Positions 47,801 through 60,011 are shown, counted from the stretch's first letter. The stretch: DNA of 64,000 bases from Erythrophleum ivorense (GCA_026724425.1 JAIUCV010000101.1:496001-560000); one strand, 5' to 3'. The notes: generated from the sequence alone by a model not told the origin. Program-made: numbers and translations.

Positions 47801-49284
47801 TAGAAGTAATAAACTACATATAATAGTAAGTTAGTGATATTTAATATGATCATATATTTACATAAAGCGTCGTTGCAGATCACAGAGGTTAGACCAGACG
47901 TAAGTCTTGTAGCCCGGACGGTGACAACCGTGGGGAACTACGACTACATAGTTGATTACGAGTTCAAACCTAGTGGTTCCATCAAATTTGAGGTAGTGTC
48001 GTCTTTCAAAAAGTTTGCGTAGCTTATTACATGCATGATAATTTATTGATTCAAGAACATAAGTGTTTATCATTTCCATTTATTTTGTTGCAACGCCGTT
48101 GTATATTTTAATATTCCTTTCATCTTATATTGAGTATATTAAAAATCTGTCTATTATTATCTTTATCATGCATTGCATAATTTATCCTCTCTTATACATT
48201 GCCTATTAACTCATATTACCGTTTTAATGTGCCTAGGTTGGTTTAACCGGTGTATTAGAAATTAAACCTGTGGAATATGTACACACATCGGAGATCAAAG
48301 AAGACGATATCCACGGGACAATTGTCGCAGACAACACCGTCGGAGTCAACCACGACCATTTCGTGACATTCCGTCTTGATCTTGACATTGATGGTGCAGA
48401 GAATTCCTTTAATTATCCGTAACGAACTTGTGACCAAGAGGACTCCAAAATCTGTTAACACACCGCGAAAAAGCTACTGGACAACAAATAAAAAGACGGC
48501 GAAAACCGAGGCAGATGCTAGGGTGAAACTAGGGCTGAGACCGGAGGAGTTGGTGGTGGTTAACCCTAATCGGAAAACGAAGCATGGCAATGAGATTGGA
48601 TACCGTTTACTTTCTGGCCCGGTTGCAGGTCCACTTCTTGACCAAGACGATTACCCACAGATTCGTGCAGTATTCACCAATTATAACGTGTGGATCACGC
48701 CGTATAACAAGTCGGAAGTTTGGGCTAGCGGTTTATTCGCCGATCGGAGCCAAGGCGACGACACGTTAAACGTGTGGTCTCAAAGGTAATTAATTACATA
48801 TCTAGTTTAATTTTATTCTTTGCATGATTTGAATCGTATTACCAACTTTCATTTGAAATATAATTTAATTAATCTTTAAAATTTCAATCAAAATCGTACC
48901 CATTAGTCTTCTTCTTTTCTACTCTAGAAAAACTAATATGGCTTTTTCATCTGTTAATATGACTATAAAAGTTTTGTCAAGTTATAGATACTATATGATA
49001 TATATTCAAGAGAAAAACTAATGCGTGCATTTTATTTGGTGGGGCTAATTAGATTCATTGTAATTGAATGTAACAGGAACAGGGAGATAGAGAAGAAAGA
49101 TATAGTGATGTGGTACACCGTTGGCTTCCACCATATCCCCTGCCAAGAAGATTTTCCGACCATGCCTACTTTGGCCCGTGGCTTTGAACTCCGACCAACC
49201 AACTTTTTCGAGCAAAATCCTGTCCTCAAGACCAAACCCATTAAACTCACAAAAGCTCCAAAATGCACTCCCAAAAACGATTAA
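44883..49284 (+). pseudogene. copper amine oxidase gene with a 4-bp frameshift
   Basis: Apoplastic or peroxisomal primary-amine oxidase family (amine to aldehyde, H2O2 and NH3). Exons 44883-45646, 47421-47805, 47879-47992, 48237-48785 and 49077-49284. The start gives a signal peptide (LFHFTIFIISSIFVTSSSS). The catalytic Asp is in TYLDCGEFG (residue 316), the topaquinone Tyr is in VGNYDY (residue 404), and the copper HxH is in VNHDHF. In exon 4, after IDGAENSF, four extra bases (AATT, 48411-48414) shift the frame into an early stop. Discounting those four bases the exons sum to an exact frame of 671 codons, so the break is a single recent event. The lost part holds the third copper ligand region (GFHHIPCQED). 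Intron 1 contains a Helitron. Probably a pseudogene; a sequencing error is the alternative. Confidence 0.88.
45905..47362 (+). mobile_element. non-autonomous Helitron in amine oxidase intron 1
   Basis: Starts TCTATACTATTATTTGCAAA, preceded by A (45904), and ends ATCACCTAG at 47362, followed by T. A weak GC-rich inverted pair (TCCCG and CGGAGGA) precedes the end. About 1.46 kb, AT-rich, no coding sequence. It stops 58 bp before the splice acceptor of exon 2, so splicing signals of the host gene remain. Confidence 0.75.
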
Positions 49285-49772
49285 TCACTAGCTTATCAGC
49301 CATGATTTAATCTGTATGGGAAATTGTAAGGGTTCTAAGAAATAATCATGCATATATCCATGTAAATTGGACGTTATTAATAAAAGAAATTGAGTTTTCT
49401 ATCTGGTTGTTGTTAATATATACGAGTTTCGAAAGCTGGTTCATTTACTTGTACATCTCATATATAGTTACTCGGCCAATCGTTGGATTTCCCCACTAAC
49501 AGCAACAGAAAAAACTGTCACGCACAGCGAAAGATCTTCCCTCTTAACATATTAATAGGCAGATGCAAAAAGAAGAGACCAACAGAGAAGATAACTAAAA
49601 TCCACGACGAAAAAATCACACATGACAGTAAAGTAGAAACACAACAAGATGAAATTTGAATAAGAAAATTAAGTCTCCCTACGCTACTTAAACCAACAAA
49701 GAGACAAGACAATCAATCCTCTTCAACTCTTTAGCACACAGTAACAACACAGCCTCCTCTTAACCTCATGTT
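49285..49772. other. convergent intergenic region
   Basis: Shared 3' flank of the amine oxidase gene (plus) and the acidic-protein gene (minus). Nothing else was recognised. Confidence 0.5.
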
Positions 49773-50917
49773 TCATTTTCTCTTCTTAGCAGGCGGCTGG
49801 CGAACATCTTCGTCCTCGTCGTCCTCATCATCTTCGTCCTCGTCGTCCTCATCATCATCGTCATCATTATCACCCTCATCATCATCGTCGTCATCATCAT
49901 CGTCGCTTCCTCCTCCACCACCACCATTGGTCACTGGATCATCCTCTGGATCACCTTCTTCCCCTTCTTCCTCCCCTGAGAAATCTTCATCATTAACATC
50001 ATCATCATCATCGTCGTCGTCATCAGCGTTATCATCATCATCGTCGTCATCATCAGAGTCGCTGGCATCTTTGGCTTCCTCATCACGGCTTGCTTTCTTG
50101 AAACCCTCCTTCACAGAAAGCCTAGAAGAAAAGATAAACTTAGACCAGCTCGATATAAGAGAGGACAAAATAGGAAATGACTCACCTCTGCTCTTCAGCA
50201 ATCATCCCTATCAGCAAAGATCCCGCCTGCAATTATCACACAAGAATGCATTTTTAGACTCCAAAGGTACACCAAATTAACTAAATCTTCACTGCTGGAG
50301 TCAAATTGTTTGGGTTTAAACTTACATAGAGGAAGTTTTAATTTGTGTTTTTTACCCTATCACACAACTCCAAGAACACATCTTTACTACAGAGAGACGC
50401 AACAGAAATTGGCAAAAGCCAGAGAGTAAAAGTGACCAGTTCACAGAAAGTGTAGCACTTTGACATTGTTCAAATCTGCATTCAACTTCAATTGTACAAA
50501 GACACATCTAGAACCAATTAACTCAAGTGCTTGTCTGAATTCAAACAAATTAAGACAAAATCTTATCCCTAAAACAGAACTCTTGAGTATTGCAATTTTT
50601 CATAACGGGTCAAAACAAATCTAAAAAACCTTGAATTCAGGAACACAGAGTCATCTCTAGAAAGAGGGAAGTCTCAATTTCGGCATAGAAGAGGAAAAGA
50701 TAAATCTAACAGAGTACCATGTACACAGCAAGGAAGAAACAGTCAGCAACCAAGTAAAAGAAAAATCTACAGCTCATAAATTAAGACAACTGTTGTATAC
50801 CGCAAGGAGGAGACAAGCGAGATTCCTTCCGACGAGGATGAGAAGAGTCTCAGCGACAGAACACGCCGCTGTCTGTTGTCTCTGCGTCTCCATCGTCCCA
50901 GCGGCAATCACTTCCAT
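49773..50917 (-). CDS. small protein with hydrophobic N-terminus and Asp/Glu-rich tail
   Basis: I do not recognise a named family. Exons 50917-50801, 50226-50186 and 50121-49773 join with GT-AG signals into 168 aa. Residues 1-60 (MEVIAAGTMETQRQ, then AETLLILVGRNLACLLLA, then GSLLIGMIAEEQRL) look folded and partly hydrophobic. The rest is a long Asp/Glu tract with Ser and a GGGGGG spacer, ending with basic RQPPAKKRK, a possible nuclear signal. Such acidic tails occur in histone- or RNA-binding chaperone-like proteins, but no function is claimed. ATG 50917 suits the conserved-looking start; an upstream in-frame ATG at 50968 and an internal one at 50893 are alternatives. A GA/TC repeat lies in the presumed 5' UTR (about 51010-51030). 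Confidence 0.7.
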
Positions 50918-51458
50918 ATCTACTCGAAATTGAACCGAAAAGGACTCCTGTAAGAGATGAGGAGACAAAAAGCTTTAAACTTTAACGAAATTCTACAGAA
51001 GACGAAGACAGAGAGAGAGAGAGAGAGAGAATAAGAGAGAGTGAGGAGAGAACCTCTGAATTAGCTTATGTGTCTAGATCCGGTCAAGGGTAAACCCTAG
51101 ATTTTGGTCTGAGTAGAGAGAGGGTTTTATGTCTTTGAGGTTAGATTTGATTTTTAGACAAAGATTTAATTTCTCTGTTTAGAGATAGATTTTGATTGGT
51201 CCAAATCGTATACTTTTGTCAGTAGTGATTTTCTATCAGTTTTTTTTTCTTCTTCAATGAAAAAATTGACATAAAATGACTGTTCTACCATCAGCAACAC
51301 ATATATGTACACTGCAAACACAACATATTGTTTATAACAGAAAAAAACATTAATGAAAACAATCACAATCAAAGATTAATCTCATATCATCCATTACAAC
51401 AGAAGATCACCAACTTGTCACACACATAAATATACAAGGCAAAACAACACATCTTTAA
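50918..51458. other. intergenic between two minus-strand genes
   Basis: Contains the presumed 5' UTR and promoter of the acidic-protein gene, including a GA-dinucleotide run near 51010-51030, and the 3' UTR of the membrane-protein gene to its right. No other feature was seen. Confidence 0.5.
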
Positions 51459-54253
51459 TTACGGGGCCTTGTCTCGTGAAGCTTCAGGGTGCATAGCATT
51501 GTAGTCTTTTGTGTAAACCCTGTGCCTCCTCTCCCTCGCGTATATAACCCAAAACACCAAAGACAGCATCACAGCAGCAGACACAACCACAAGACCCGCA
51601 TAGATCCACTTTGTGTATCTCTTCAGTCCCGGACAATGATCCCTCTCTATATCAGTGAATGTTGACCTCACGAAGTCACACCCTCGCAGATCTGCCAAGA
51701 ATGGACCGTACTTGTACAGACCATAGCTTACGTTAAGTGCTGCAGCCATCTGTGTGTAAAGCTTTGGGGTGAGACGTCCTTGTGTGCTGCATATTCCTGA
51801 TGTTCCAACTTGGCAAGTGTAGCTCTTCCACACCTGCGTAGAAACGAATCAAAGCACATATTGTGATACATATTGTACTAGTTTTAAGATATGTTCTGTA
51901 TTCAGGGGAATCTTAGGTTTACCTCTGTGGCATTGCTCAGATGGACGTCACCGGGCTGGCACTGGCGGTCAGAGAGATCAGCGTTGAAAGGGTTACAGAG
52001 TTTGGGCATTAAGGGACCGGACTGGTTGTAATAAAGGGGTCGGACTTGAGGAGGGAAGTTTCTGTTGGCCATGCTGTTGATGGCAGAGTCAAGAAGGTTA
52101 GCCAACTGGTATGTCACAAGCTTCGTCCGAGTCAATGTTTCTCTCGCGGTTGCATTATCAACGCATGGTAGAATATCGTCTAGAGCCGTGTGAGATGTTG
52201 GGTTTTGGACCCATTGGTCCATGGCAACACACGTATCTCCAACAACGCTGACAAAAAAGTAGAAGAAATGTTTGAGAAACCTTTTGATGCAAATGAATAG
52301 ACACAAATGGTAGAGAAGGAACAAAACTCACTTGTGTAGAACAAGAAATACACCACACAAGACGAAAGTACCCGTGACAAGAATCCAACCAAGGATCACC
52401 AACCTATCCATTGTTAAATCACAACATGAGTTATTGACATAAAATGGAACCAATGGTGAAACGGAACATAACAATTGAGACTACACTTACGTGTACACAA
52501 GGCACTGCACTCCAAAGATAGAGAGTACTGTATGAGAATAATCAGCAAGTTAAGTCCAATCGATAATAGTTCGTTAGAATTTTCTGATGCAAATATAAGA
52601 AGACGACTTACAGAATCCGATAAATGCAAGAAAAAGCATCACAGCAGCGATGATGATGAGTGCAAGTCTCCTGCAACAAATAGAGAGACCAAATATGATA
52701 AGCAACAAAAATGGTGAGAACAGATGGAAAAAGATAACAATATGGTCCTGGATGTTTTACATGTTGTCCAAGACATCTTGAATCTTGTCTTGGTTCTCCA
52801 TTGTTTTGGTAGAAAGAGTAGTTGCAGAGGAGTTTATCTTTCCCTGTATATCGTCAATACTCGATAAAACATCACCCGGAAGAACGCTGGATTGCACATC
52901 CACTTTCTTAGCTGCGTTGAGATAATCTGACACATTCCTGAGGCTTTCTGACGTGAAATTTGCTTGACGCACTACATAGTCCAAAGTTTCTGTTGTGCTA
53001 GCATGAAACTTCCCTTGGCCCGTGTAAAGGAAAACACATCCCACGCTGGAATATCAAACACACAAGAATATTAAGAAAAAAAGGATGAACAATAGAAGAA
53101 GATAGTAAAAGGGAGCGTTGCAATTACATTGCTGCGATTGTGAACAGTATGAGGAGGATCAGGGAGAGAGCATAAGCGAGACGGGAGTAGCCGTAAGGTC
53201 GATGGGAACAGCAGCAATAGCAAAGGCAAATGAAAGACAAGCATAGCCCGAAGAACACAAACCAGACTAATGCTATAGTAATGAAAGGGGCCGCTGTATA
53301 AGCAACAGACTGCACCACAAGAAAAGAATGAGAAAGATTTAGCATGTCCCAAGTATCCTCCAAAATGTTCAAGACTCGTCATAAAGATGAAAATTTTCAA
53401 TTGGTTTCAACCATCTTTCAGAAGAAAAGTGATTTAATCAAGAGGGCTAATTATGAATGCTAATCCAGTTTATAGCAAGTATAATAACACATTTAAAGCA
53501 ATTAAACTCCAGTTAGCCAGAGTTTTGGTGGTAAAGATCAAAACTTTAATTATAAAGATGAAACATTTCGATTGGTTTCAACATCTATCATCAATATAAG
53601 CAGAAAACTGATTCAATTAAGAAGGCTAATTATGAAAGCTAATCCAATTATTCCGTTGATTGATTCATAGTTAAGTAAGTATAATTACAACTTTACTCAA
53701 TCAACCTCCACTTAGCCAGAGCTTTCCTGGTAAAGATCAAAACTTTAATTAAAATTTAGGAATCTACGAACCCAAGTAAAACCCAACTTGGGGAAAAAGA
53801 GAAACAGCACCCAAATTAAGGAAATATTTAGGACATTGGACCACAGAAATAAAGACTCACAGTCCAGTAATGGGTATTGCTTATGTTCCATCCACCAGTA
53901 TAAAGCTTGAAATTCTCCTCAGGGTCTTTTCTTTTGGTTCTCTTTGCAGCCAAAATCAGAGATGAGTTTAGTTCATTTTCCTCTGCCAAAAACCTTTCTT
54001 TTACACTTGCCCTCCATTCTTCTACACCTTCTTCTTCTTCTGCAACAATCCAAGCCAAATTGGAAAAAAAAGAACAACTTTATTTAATCGATGATTAATA
54101 AAAAAAACACAAGAAACAATTAACTGTTGTTTAGAAGTAGATTAAAAAGTCTCTCTCTTTCTTACCAGTAATCGATGTTGCAGTGGCGACAAGAAGAAAT
54201 GAAGAAAGAATGCACACAAGTATAAACACTCTTTTAGATCTGGAACACAACAT
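51459..54253 (-). CDS. plant-specific multi-pass membrane protein (At2g12400-like)
   Basis: Function unknown; the family is annotated as plasma-membrane proteins. Exons 54253-54166, 54039-53861, 53309-53128, 53045-52761, 52670-52612, 52527-52491, 52403-52332, 52247-51923 and 51833-51459 give 533 aa with an exact frame. The order is: signal peptide (VFILVCILSSFLLVATATS), a Glu-rich segment, TM pair near residues 95-160 (ITIALVWFVFFGLCLSFICL; LAYALSLILLILFTIAAIVG), an extracellular-like loop of about 85 residues with helical content, TM segments near 247-297 (LALIIAAVMLFLAFIGF; LGWILVTGTFVLCGVFLVL), a Cys-containing loop, and a final TM (AGLVVVSAAVMLSLVFWVIY) before a short basic tail. The two-loop, multi-TM plan suggests a tetraspan-like topology. 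The intron after exon 2 holds a tandem duplication. Confidence 0.9.
53379..53755. repeat. imperfect tandem duplication, about 185-200 bp, in an intron
   Basis: Two diverged copies (about 53,379-53,553 and 53,553-53,755) share GATTGGTTTCAA / AATTGGTTTCAA, GGCTAATTATGAA, TTAGCCAGAG and GGTAAAGATCAAAACTTTAA in the same order, within the intron between exons 2 and 3 of the membrane-protein gene. Confidence 0.8.
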
Positions 54254-55820
54254 ACTGTCTGGTTTTTTTTTTTCCTTTCGATTTTGGTGTTTGTTTTGTT
54301 TATCCTCTCGTTTCAGTGTTTTTATTATGTTTATTATCGACTTGAGAATTGTGATAGAGAAACAATGGCATACGTGTTAAGAACACGATTGATTTGAGAG
54401 CCCGCTTGACGCGGTTCTCGTTCACTTCCTCGAATCCTCGGCCTTTTCATAATTTCCAAATCACATTTTCTTTAATTTTAATTTTATTTTTATTTTTATT
54501 TCCCCATTTCGAAAGTAGTTTTAGATTCTTCTGAAAAAGATGTTCCCGCTAATTAATTACTTTTCGTATTTTATTCTATCTTTAATACAGTATAGCGTAA
54601 TATCAATGTATGTTTTTTTTTTAATTGTGTTTATTTTCTGTTATGTATTTAAATTACAAGAAACATTAAATGAATTTTCAGGTAAATGAGTAACTACAAT
54701 GAAAACAAAGAATACTCATCCTAAAAACGAAATCTACTATGAAAGTTTGTTTATAAGGAAAAAAATTGTACAACCAATCGTCTTCTTGGAAATTTTTATG
54801 ATAAAAGAAAAAGGGTGACACAAATGTTATATTTTCTATAATATTCGAAAGCAAAACACGTTGACAGCAACAAACAAAAAATAATACACCAATAATATAG
54901 TATACAAAAGATCTTAGTTATGCCTACGCGTCGCGAGACGGATCTTTGAGAACAAAAGAGTTGTTGGTGGACGTGACAGAGTTATTTTGTTCTTTCGGAC
55001 ACAATTGTCCCTTTATTATATAATGTGGTAAATTGTCATGAAAGTAATATCTTTAGGGTATATGTGCTAGATAATTGTGCTGTTTTCTTGAATATTAAAT
55101 AACAATATAACATTAACTGTTTTGATCTGGGTAAATTACTAAATAACTTTGGGACAAGATTACAAATGCAACTTAAAAAATGAACAATTTTAGAGAATAA
55201 TATACAACTACTACTTGGTAGGAGAACCGGAGGAGTTCTCTCTTTTATTCCACTTAATTATATTCCATTTATTTTTATTCTATTAATTTCACTATACTGA
55301 CTATTATTTGGACCCTTTTTATAGGCAATACGATAAAATGAATTTATAAATGATTATTTTAGAGGAAAACCTACATCAAGGATTGATGAGTTATGAGCTA
55401 CGTGTTCGCCATTATTTCTCTTTCGAACTTTGCTTCTTATTTTGTCTTCTACAAAAAAACAAATATAAATGTAACTGTAAGCGTTCATTTGCTGGGCAAA
55501 TGGCGTAATCACACTTGGCATGTTTCATTTTCGGAAAAAAAAAAAAAACTATACCATGAAGTATTCCTGAGACCAAATTTTCTTCCGCCACGAAATCGAT
55601 ATTAAATTCTTCAAGTTTGTATCTCAAAAAATAAAAATAAAACTGAAAGAGACTTTATGGTCTCTGTCTCTCCTCAACAAAGAAGAAATTTTGTTTTTTT
55701 GTTAAAAGGCCTAACAAAGAAGAAAAAATTAATCCACATGAAGCCTCGTCACATAGATCAAAGTTTCTGCCATTTGAAGTCCATTATTTATATTGTATAT
55801 AAGTTTCCACCATAAAATCT
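54254..55820. other. intergenic, no recognised gene
   Basis: Promoter side of the membrane-protein gene, then very AT-rich DNA. Open frames at 55393-55627 on both strands are short and without family resemblance. Confidence 0.45.
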
Positions 55821-56021
55821 TTAGTTTTGGAGGCAATGATAACTTCCCACTGTTTGTGTTTCTGAATTATTTAAACTCCGATTCTCTCTCAGTAGATTAT
55901 AACCTGAGTTTACTGAATACAATCCATCTTTGGTGTGGATCCATGTTACCGTGTCTGGGACATCTTTGGGGAAGTATTTAGCTTTATAGGCTTTGGCTAG
56001 GATGGACTGCGGATTTTGCAA
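55821..56021 (-). pseudogene. LINE retrotransposon fragment (zf-RVT region)
   Basis: The minus-strand frame reads NPQSILAKAYKAKYFPKD, then VTWIHTKDGLYSVNSGYNLL. This is typical of the region after the reverse transcriptase in plant non-LTR elements, just before the zinc-binding zf-RVT motif. Only about 65 residues survive, with no RT catalytic motif or endonuclease nearby, so it is a dead fragment. Confidence 0.7.
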
Positions 56022-56324
56022 GATACATTAGCTTAGCTCAAGAATTGGCAAGATAACGCGATTCTACGTTTGTATCAGAAATATGCGATTATGTTGTTTT
56101 TGTTGCAAAATGTGGTTCTATGATTTTGATTTAAAAAACGCAATTCAAACTCTAGTTTCAACTGTAAACAAAGTATTAAATTTTCACATACAAACTCACA
56201 AAAAGAACAACATCAAGATGCTAGTAAAAAAAACTAACAGCTCCGTAACTATAAGAGCATAAGATAATTGTTTGTATAATCAGCACAACAGATACCCCAA
56301 AATTAAGCAAAATATATTTGATAT
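56022..56324. other. intergenic, 3' side of the SAM-domain gene
   Basis: About 300 bp of AT-rich DNA between the LINE fragment and the SAM-domain gene stop codon (56325). Its right end should be the 3' UTR of that gene. Nothing else was seen. Confidence 0.5.
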
Positions 56325-57601
56325 CTATGTTGGCTTCAAGTTGTGAAACAGAGTAGCCCATCGTGTGTCATCATCGTCTCTTTTATGGTACTCCACATAC
56401 ACACTTGGGCTTGGCGGTCTTCCTTTCAAAGGCCCTGATAATCTCAGCCGTTCGTTTAAGTTCCCATCTAACTGTCCCGACACAACAGGGCTTCTGTAAG
56501 CTAATACGAGTCTTTCTTGGACGCTTCGATCCAACGGTCCAGATAGGTTCATGCTCCGGTTGCCTGCAAACGTCATTTTCTCTTGCATTCCGTGTTTTAG
56601 ATCCAACGGTCCAGATTTCGCAATCCTCTTCTTCCTGATCACAGGTAATCTCTCCACTTTTAGCTCAGCATTTTCGGCATTGACTTTATTATTTCCTGAA
56701 AGTTTTTAACATTAAACATCAACATTAAACCGTAACTATATTATATGGGGGTATAATCTTCAGAAACAAATTACTTTACCAGTTTCTCCTACAAAATTTA
56801 GACTTCTTGCTTCATTCATAAATGCTGTTTGGTTCTTGTACCAGAACAATATATTAGTTTTGCTGACATTAATATAGCAAATCCGTTATAGCTACCAAAC
56901 TCAGACTTCTTGCTTCATTTATAAATGCAGTTTGGTTCTTGTACCATAACAATATATATTAGCTTTGTTGAAATTAATATAGCAAATCCGTTATATCTAC
57001 AAAATTTTGAGTTCTTGCTTCATTCACATTCACTATAACAAAACGTAAACTCATAACTATAAAACCGAATAAAGTTTCTTGTCTTAAGACTGAAGATTGT
57101 TTTAAGAAAGAGGATTTGTTTACCCATTTTCACCATAACAAAATAATAACTTTGATGTAATTCTCTGTATAGAAATATCCGGTTGCAAAAAGTCGTGATT
57201 ATGTGCATTATCTTGAACGTACCCAAAACACAGGCTCCACCACGGCAGTCTGGCGGCGGCGATTGCTTCTCCTTCAATGGTTCAACTACGGCGGTTCCTC
57301 CGAGGAAAAGCCACTTGTTGAAGTGATTGCCGATACGTTTGGTCGCCCTTATGACGATAGAGATGAGTTTGGCCGAGGCTGGACGACGGTGATAGCAGCC
57401 GAGTGTTTGTGTTTCTCTCTTTGAGATCTTGAGAATCTCTAGGCGGTGTTTGGCTACAGAAATGCCAAGTCGCCGAAGAAAGTTGTGGTTGAAAAGAGCG
57501 ATGTCTTCACTCCGGAGCTTCTTCTGGGCGAAGATGAGTCCGTACTCGTAGATTAGGGTCGGGTCAAGGTCGGTTTTAGAGAGCCAAGAGAACCAGTCCA
57601 T
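56325..57601 (-). CDS. SAM (sterile alpha motif) domain protein
   Basis: Exons 57601-57223 and 56695-56325 give 249 aa. An N-terminal SAM domain covers about residues 2-65 (DWFSWLSKTDLDPTLIYEYG, LRSEDIALFNHNFLRRLGIS, KHRLEILK), a protein-protein or self-association module. After it comes a Lys-rich, probably disordered region, then in exon 2 four short repeats of the form SGPLD/SGQLD/SGPLK. It ends WATLFHNLKPT. ATG 57601 starts exactly at the SAM domain; a (GT)n run sits directly upstream (57604-57625), in the 5' UTR. It is the likely counterpart of At2g12462 by position. The partner is unknown. Confidence 0.85.
56801..57025. repeat. about 106-bp tandem duplication in the SAM-gene intron
   Basis: Two copies (about 56,801-56,906 and 56,907-57,011) both read CTTCTTGCTTCATT, TTTGGTTCTTGTACCA and AATATAGCAAATCCGTTATA in order. 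A third partial copy begins at about 57,012 (TTCTTGCTTCATTC). Confidence 0.85.
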
Positions 57602-57629
57602 TTTGTGTGTGTGTGTGTGTGTGTGACTG

Positions 57630-59100
57630 ATCTTATGTGAGTTTGGACTTTGGAGACTATATATATAACGCAATTAATGGGTTATCTTTTAGACTAAACT
57701 TCACGGTTGAGTACATACATATACAATTGTAGAATTTTTTTTAATGAAAATATTTTACATATTTTTGGTCTCCTCAACGAAAAAAAAACAAAAAAAAAAC
57801 TTATATACTAATCGAAAAGTAAAGGGTAGCTAGCTTTGATTACTTTTGCGGAAAAAAAGAGTTTTATTTTTATATATGAGGGACACGCATATGATGGGAG
57901 ACAAATAAAGCAAAGTGTAGTGGTTGTGACTTAGAAAGATTTTGTTTTCAAGCATTCCACTTTTCAAAGATTTTCGAAAACCAAACATGTGATATATTGA
58001 AATTATTCACATCAAGGTATCTCTTTTACTTCACATAGGCTTTGTTTTTTCCCCTTCTATCTATTTATTTAATATTATTTTATCAATCATGAAGTCTCAA
58101 GTCACATAGGTAGTATCTTGTGTAATTTTTTTCTTAACATAATACTCCTGGATTAACCGATAAAACCTATCTCTTATTATAGGTAAGCGAATGCAGAAAC
58201 CAATACCGAAAAACATGGGTTTTGGTACTTTCCGCAGTCAATATCCCGCAAGTTTCCTATTGCTTCCAATTAAACAAAAATCATCAAAGACTTATCCACT
58301 CTAAAAAACTGACTATAACTCCTAAAAGATGGACCACAGTGTTTAACAAATTAATTTGGTAGAGCATATGCACAGTAGTCAATGCTCCCACTCCGCAATT
58401 TATTGGCCGAAAGTGATCCATCAAAGTGGGTAGCCCCAAGTGGTACCTGTCTTTAACCCAACCTCTACCGATATGCCTCACTCTCTGTCTCTCTTCAAAC
58501 TTTACTTTATTAGGTGAATATGATGGGTTCCTTTAAATTTAATTTATATGGCTTCCATAAGGAAAAGAACAGGTCAAAGTTCGAAAATCTTGCTCGAGTT
58601 ATCTAAAGTCCAAGCTTCGATTAATTTCATATGCTTTGTGGCTCAGTGGCTATGATGTCGACAGTCAATTATTAGAAAAGTTGTTTAAAAGATGACTGAA
58701 ATGTTTAAACTTAGCTTGTTTCAACGTGCATGTTTTATTAATTAAAAACGGTGAAATAGGTCTATGGATGATACTTCGAGTAGTAATAAAAATATAAATT
58801 GTAGTGGCATGAATTTATAATATTATCAAATAAAACGTTTGACTTAATTTAAACTTAAATGAATAGGGGAATTTGAACAAAAATCTAATATTTTTTTTTT
58901 TTGGTCAAACAAATCTAATATTATTCATATCATTTTAGCTTCCGGCTCGTAGTGGTTCCACTCGTGGCTCGCTGTCGTTCAGCTCTTCTCCGTCTTCAAC
59001 CGGTTATAAAAGTGCGGTTTTGGTTTCTCGTTTGATTCGGTTCTGCAGTTAGTGCTCTCTGGTTTCTTAGGATTGTATCATTTTTTTTTTTTAATTTTTT
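57630..59100. other. intergenic, no recognised gene
   Basis: AT-rich DNA upstream of the SAM-domain gene. No coding frame with family resemblance. A short open frame at 58284-58481 is not supported. Confidence 0.45.
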
Positions 59101-59109
59101 TTTACTGTA

Positions 59110-59197
59110 GTTTTAGGAAACGAAATCACTCTCTTTATATTTTGAGAATAAAATAAGTAAATAAATCGATAGATTTTGAAATTATTTATTCTTACCA

Positions 59198-59235
<38 letters not shown>

Positions 59236-59830
59236 TACATTTAAGAAAAAGATTACACACCAAAAATAGTTAAGAGGATATCATACAAAACAGATATCTC
59301 AAAGAAAAAGTAAATCACATTCTTTTCTATTTATATATTTATTATTTAATATTTATCTAATTCTTAATAATTTTATGTATTAACCATTAAAATCTGCAAA
59401 ATCTAACTAAATACATAGATAAAATCTTGGAAAATTAATTTTATATTTAAATATGTGTAAAATCGCACATTATATTATCACAATAATGTTCACATGTAAT
59501 TAGGTAAGGAAATCGTTTTCTTTCTTTTATTTTGACTATAAATTTAGGAAAGGAAATGGTCTTTTTTGTTATCATATTAATATGAGTAAGAAATTCCAAG
59601 ATCTTAAAATATTTATTTTTACCATAAAATTTTGATTTTTTTTTTGTATATTTGTGTTATTAAATATGTATACATTGAAAGAAAAAGATAACACACCAAA
59701 AATGGTTAAGAGAAAATCACACAAACAGATTAATCAAAGAAAATGTAAATCACAATTTTTGTTTCTTAGTATTTCCTTTATTGTCTTTTACGTTCAATGC
59801 ACTGGGAACAATCATTTTCAAATTTAATTA
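59110..59830 (+). pseudogene. two decayed copies of the defensin-like gene 5' region
   Basis: The leader and first exon of the intact gene at 60012 recur in decayed form at about 59,240-59,330 (TATCATACAAAACAGATATC in place of TATCATACAAAATGGCTATC) and at about 59,690-59,810 (CACACAAACAGATTAATCAA, ending TTTACGTTCAATGCAC in place of TTCTGTTCATTGCATC). Each is preceded by the same TTTTGACTATA / AGGAAA(G/C)GAAAT block, giving a spacing of about 300-450 bp. Both have lost the start codon. Confidence 0.7.
59201..59230 (+). repeat. (GT)15 microsatellite
   Basis: Perfect GT dinucleotide run, 15 units, within the first decayed defensin-like copy. Confidence 0.95.
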
Positions 59831-60011
59831 GGTAATAAAATGATTCTCTATATTTTATTTTGACTATAATCTAAGGAAAGAAATTAAAACATTTTTATCT
59901 AGATTTTAGTTTTCTTTTTATAGTATTTGTGCTATTATTTATAGATAGGTAACCCATCTCAACAAACATAACACTAAAAAAAACAAAACAAATAAGAGAA
60001 TATCATACAAA

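Noticed and set aside
49768..50280. Poly-serine plus-strand frame of 170 codons
   Set aside because: It is the antisense shadow of the Asp/Glu tract on the minus strand; the spliced minus-strand gene explains it.
53907..54098. Plus-strand Ser/Phe-rich frame
   Set aside because: Antisense to exon 2 of the membrane-protein gene.
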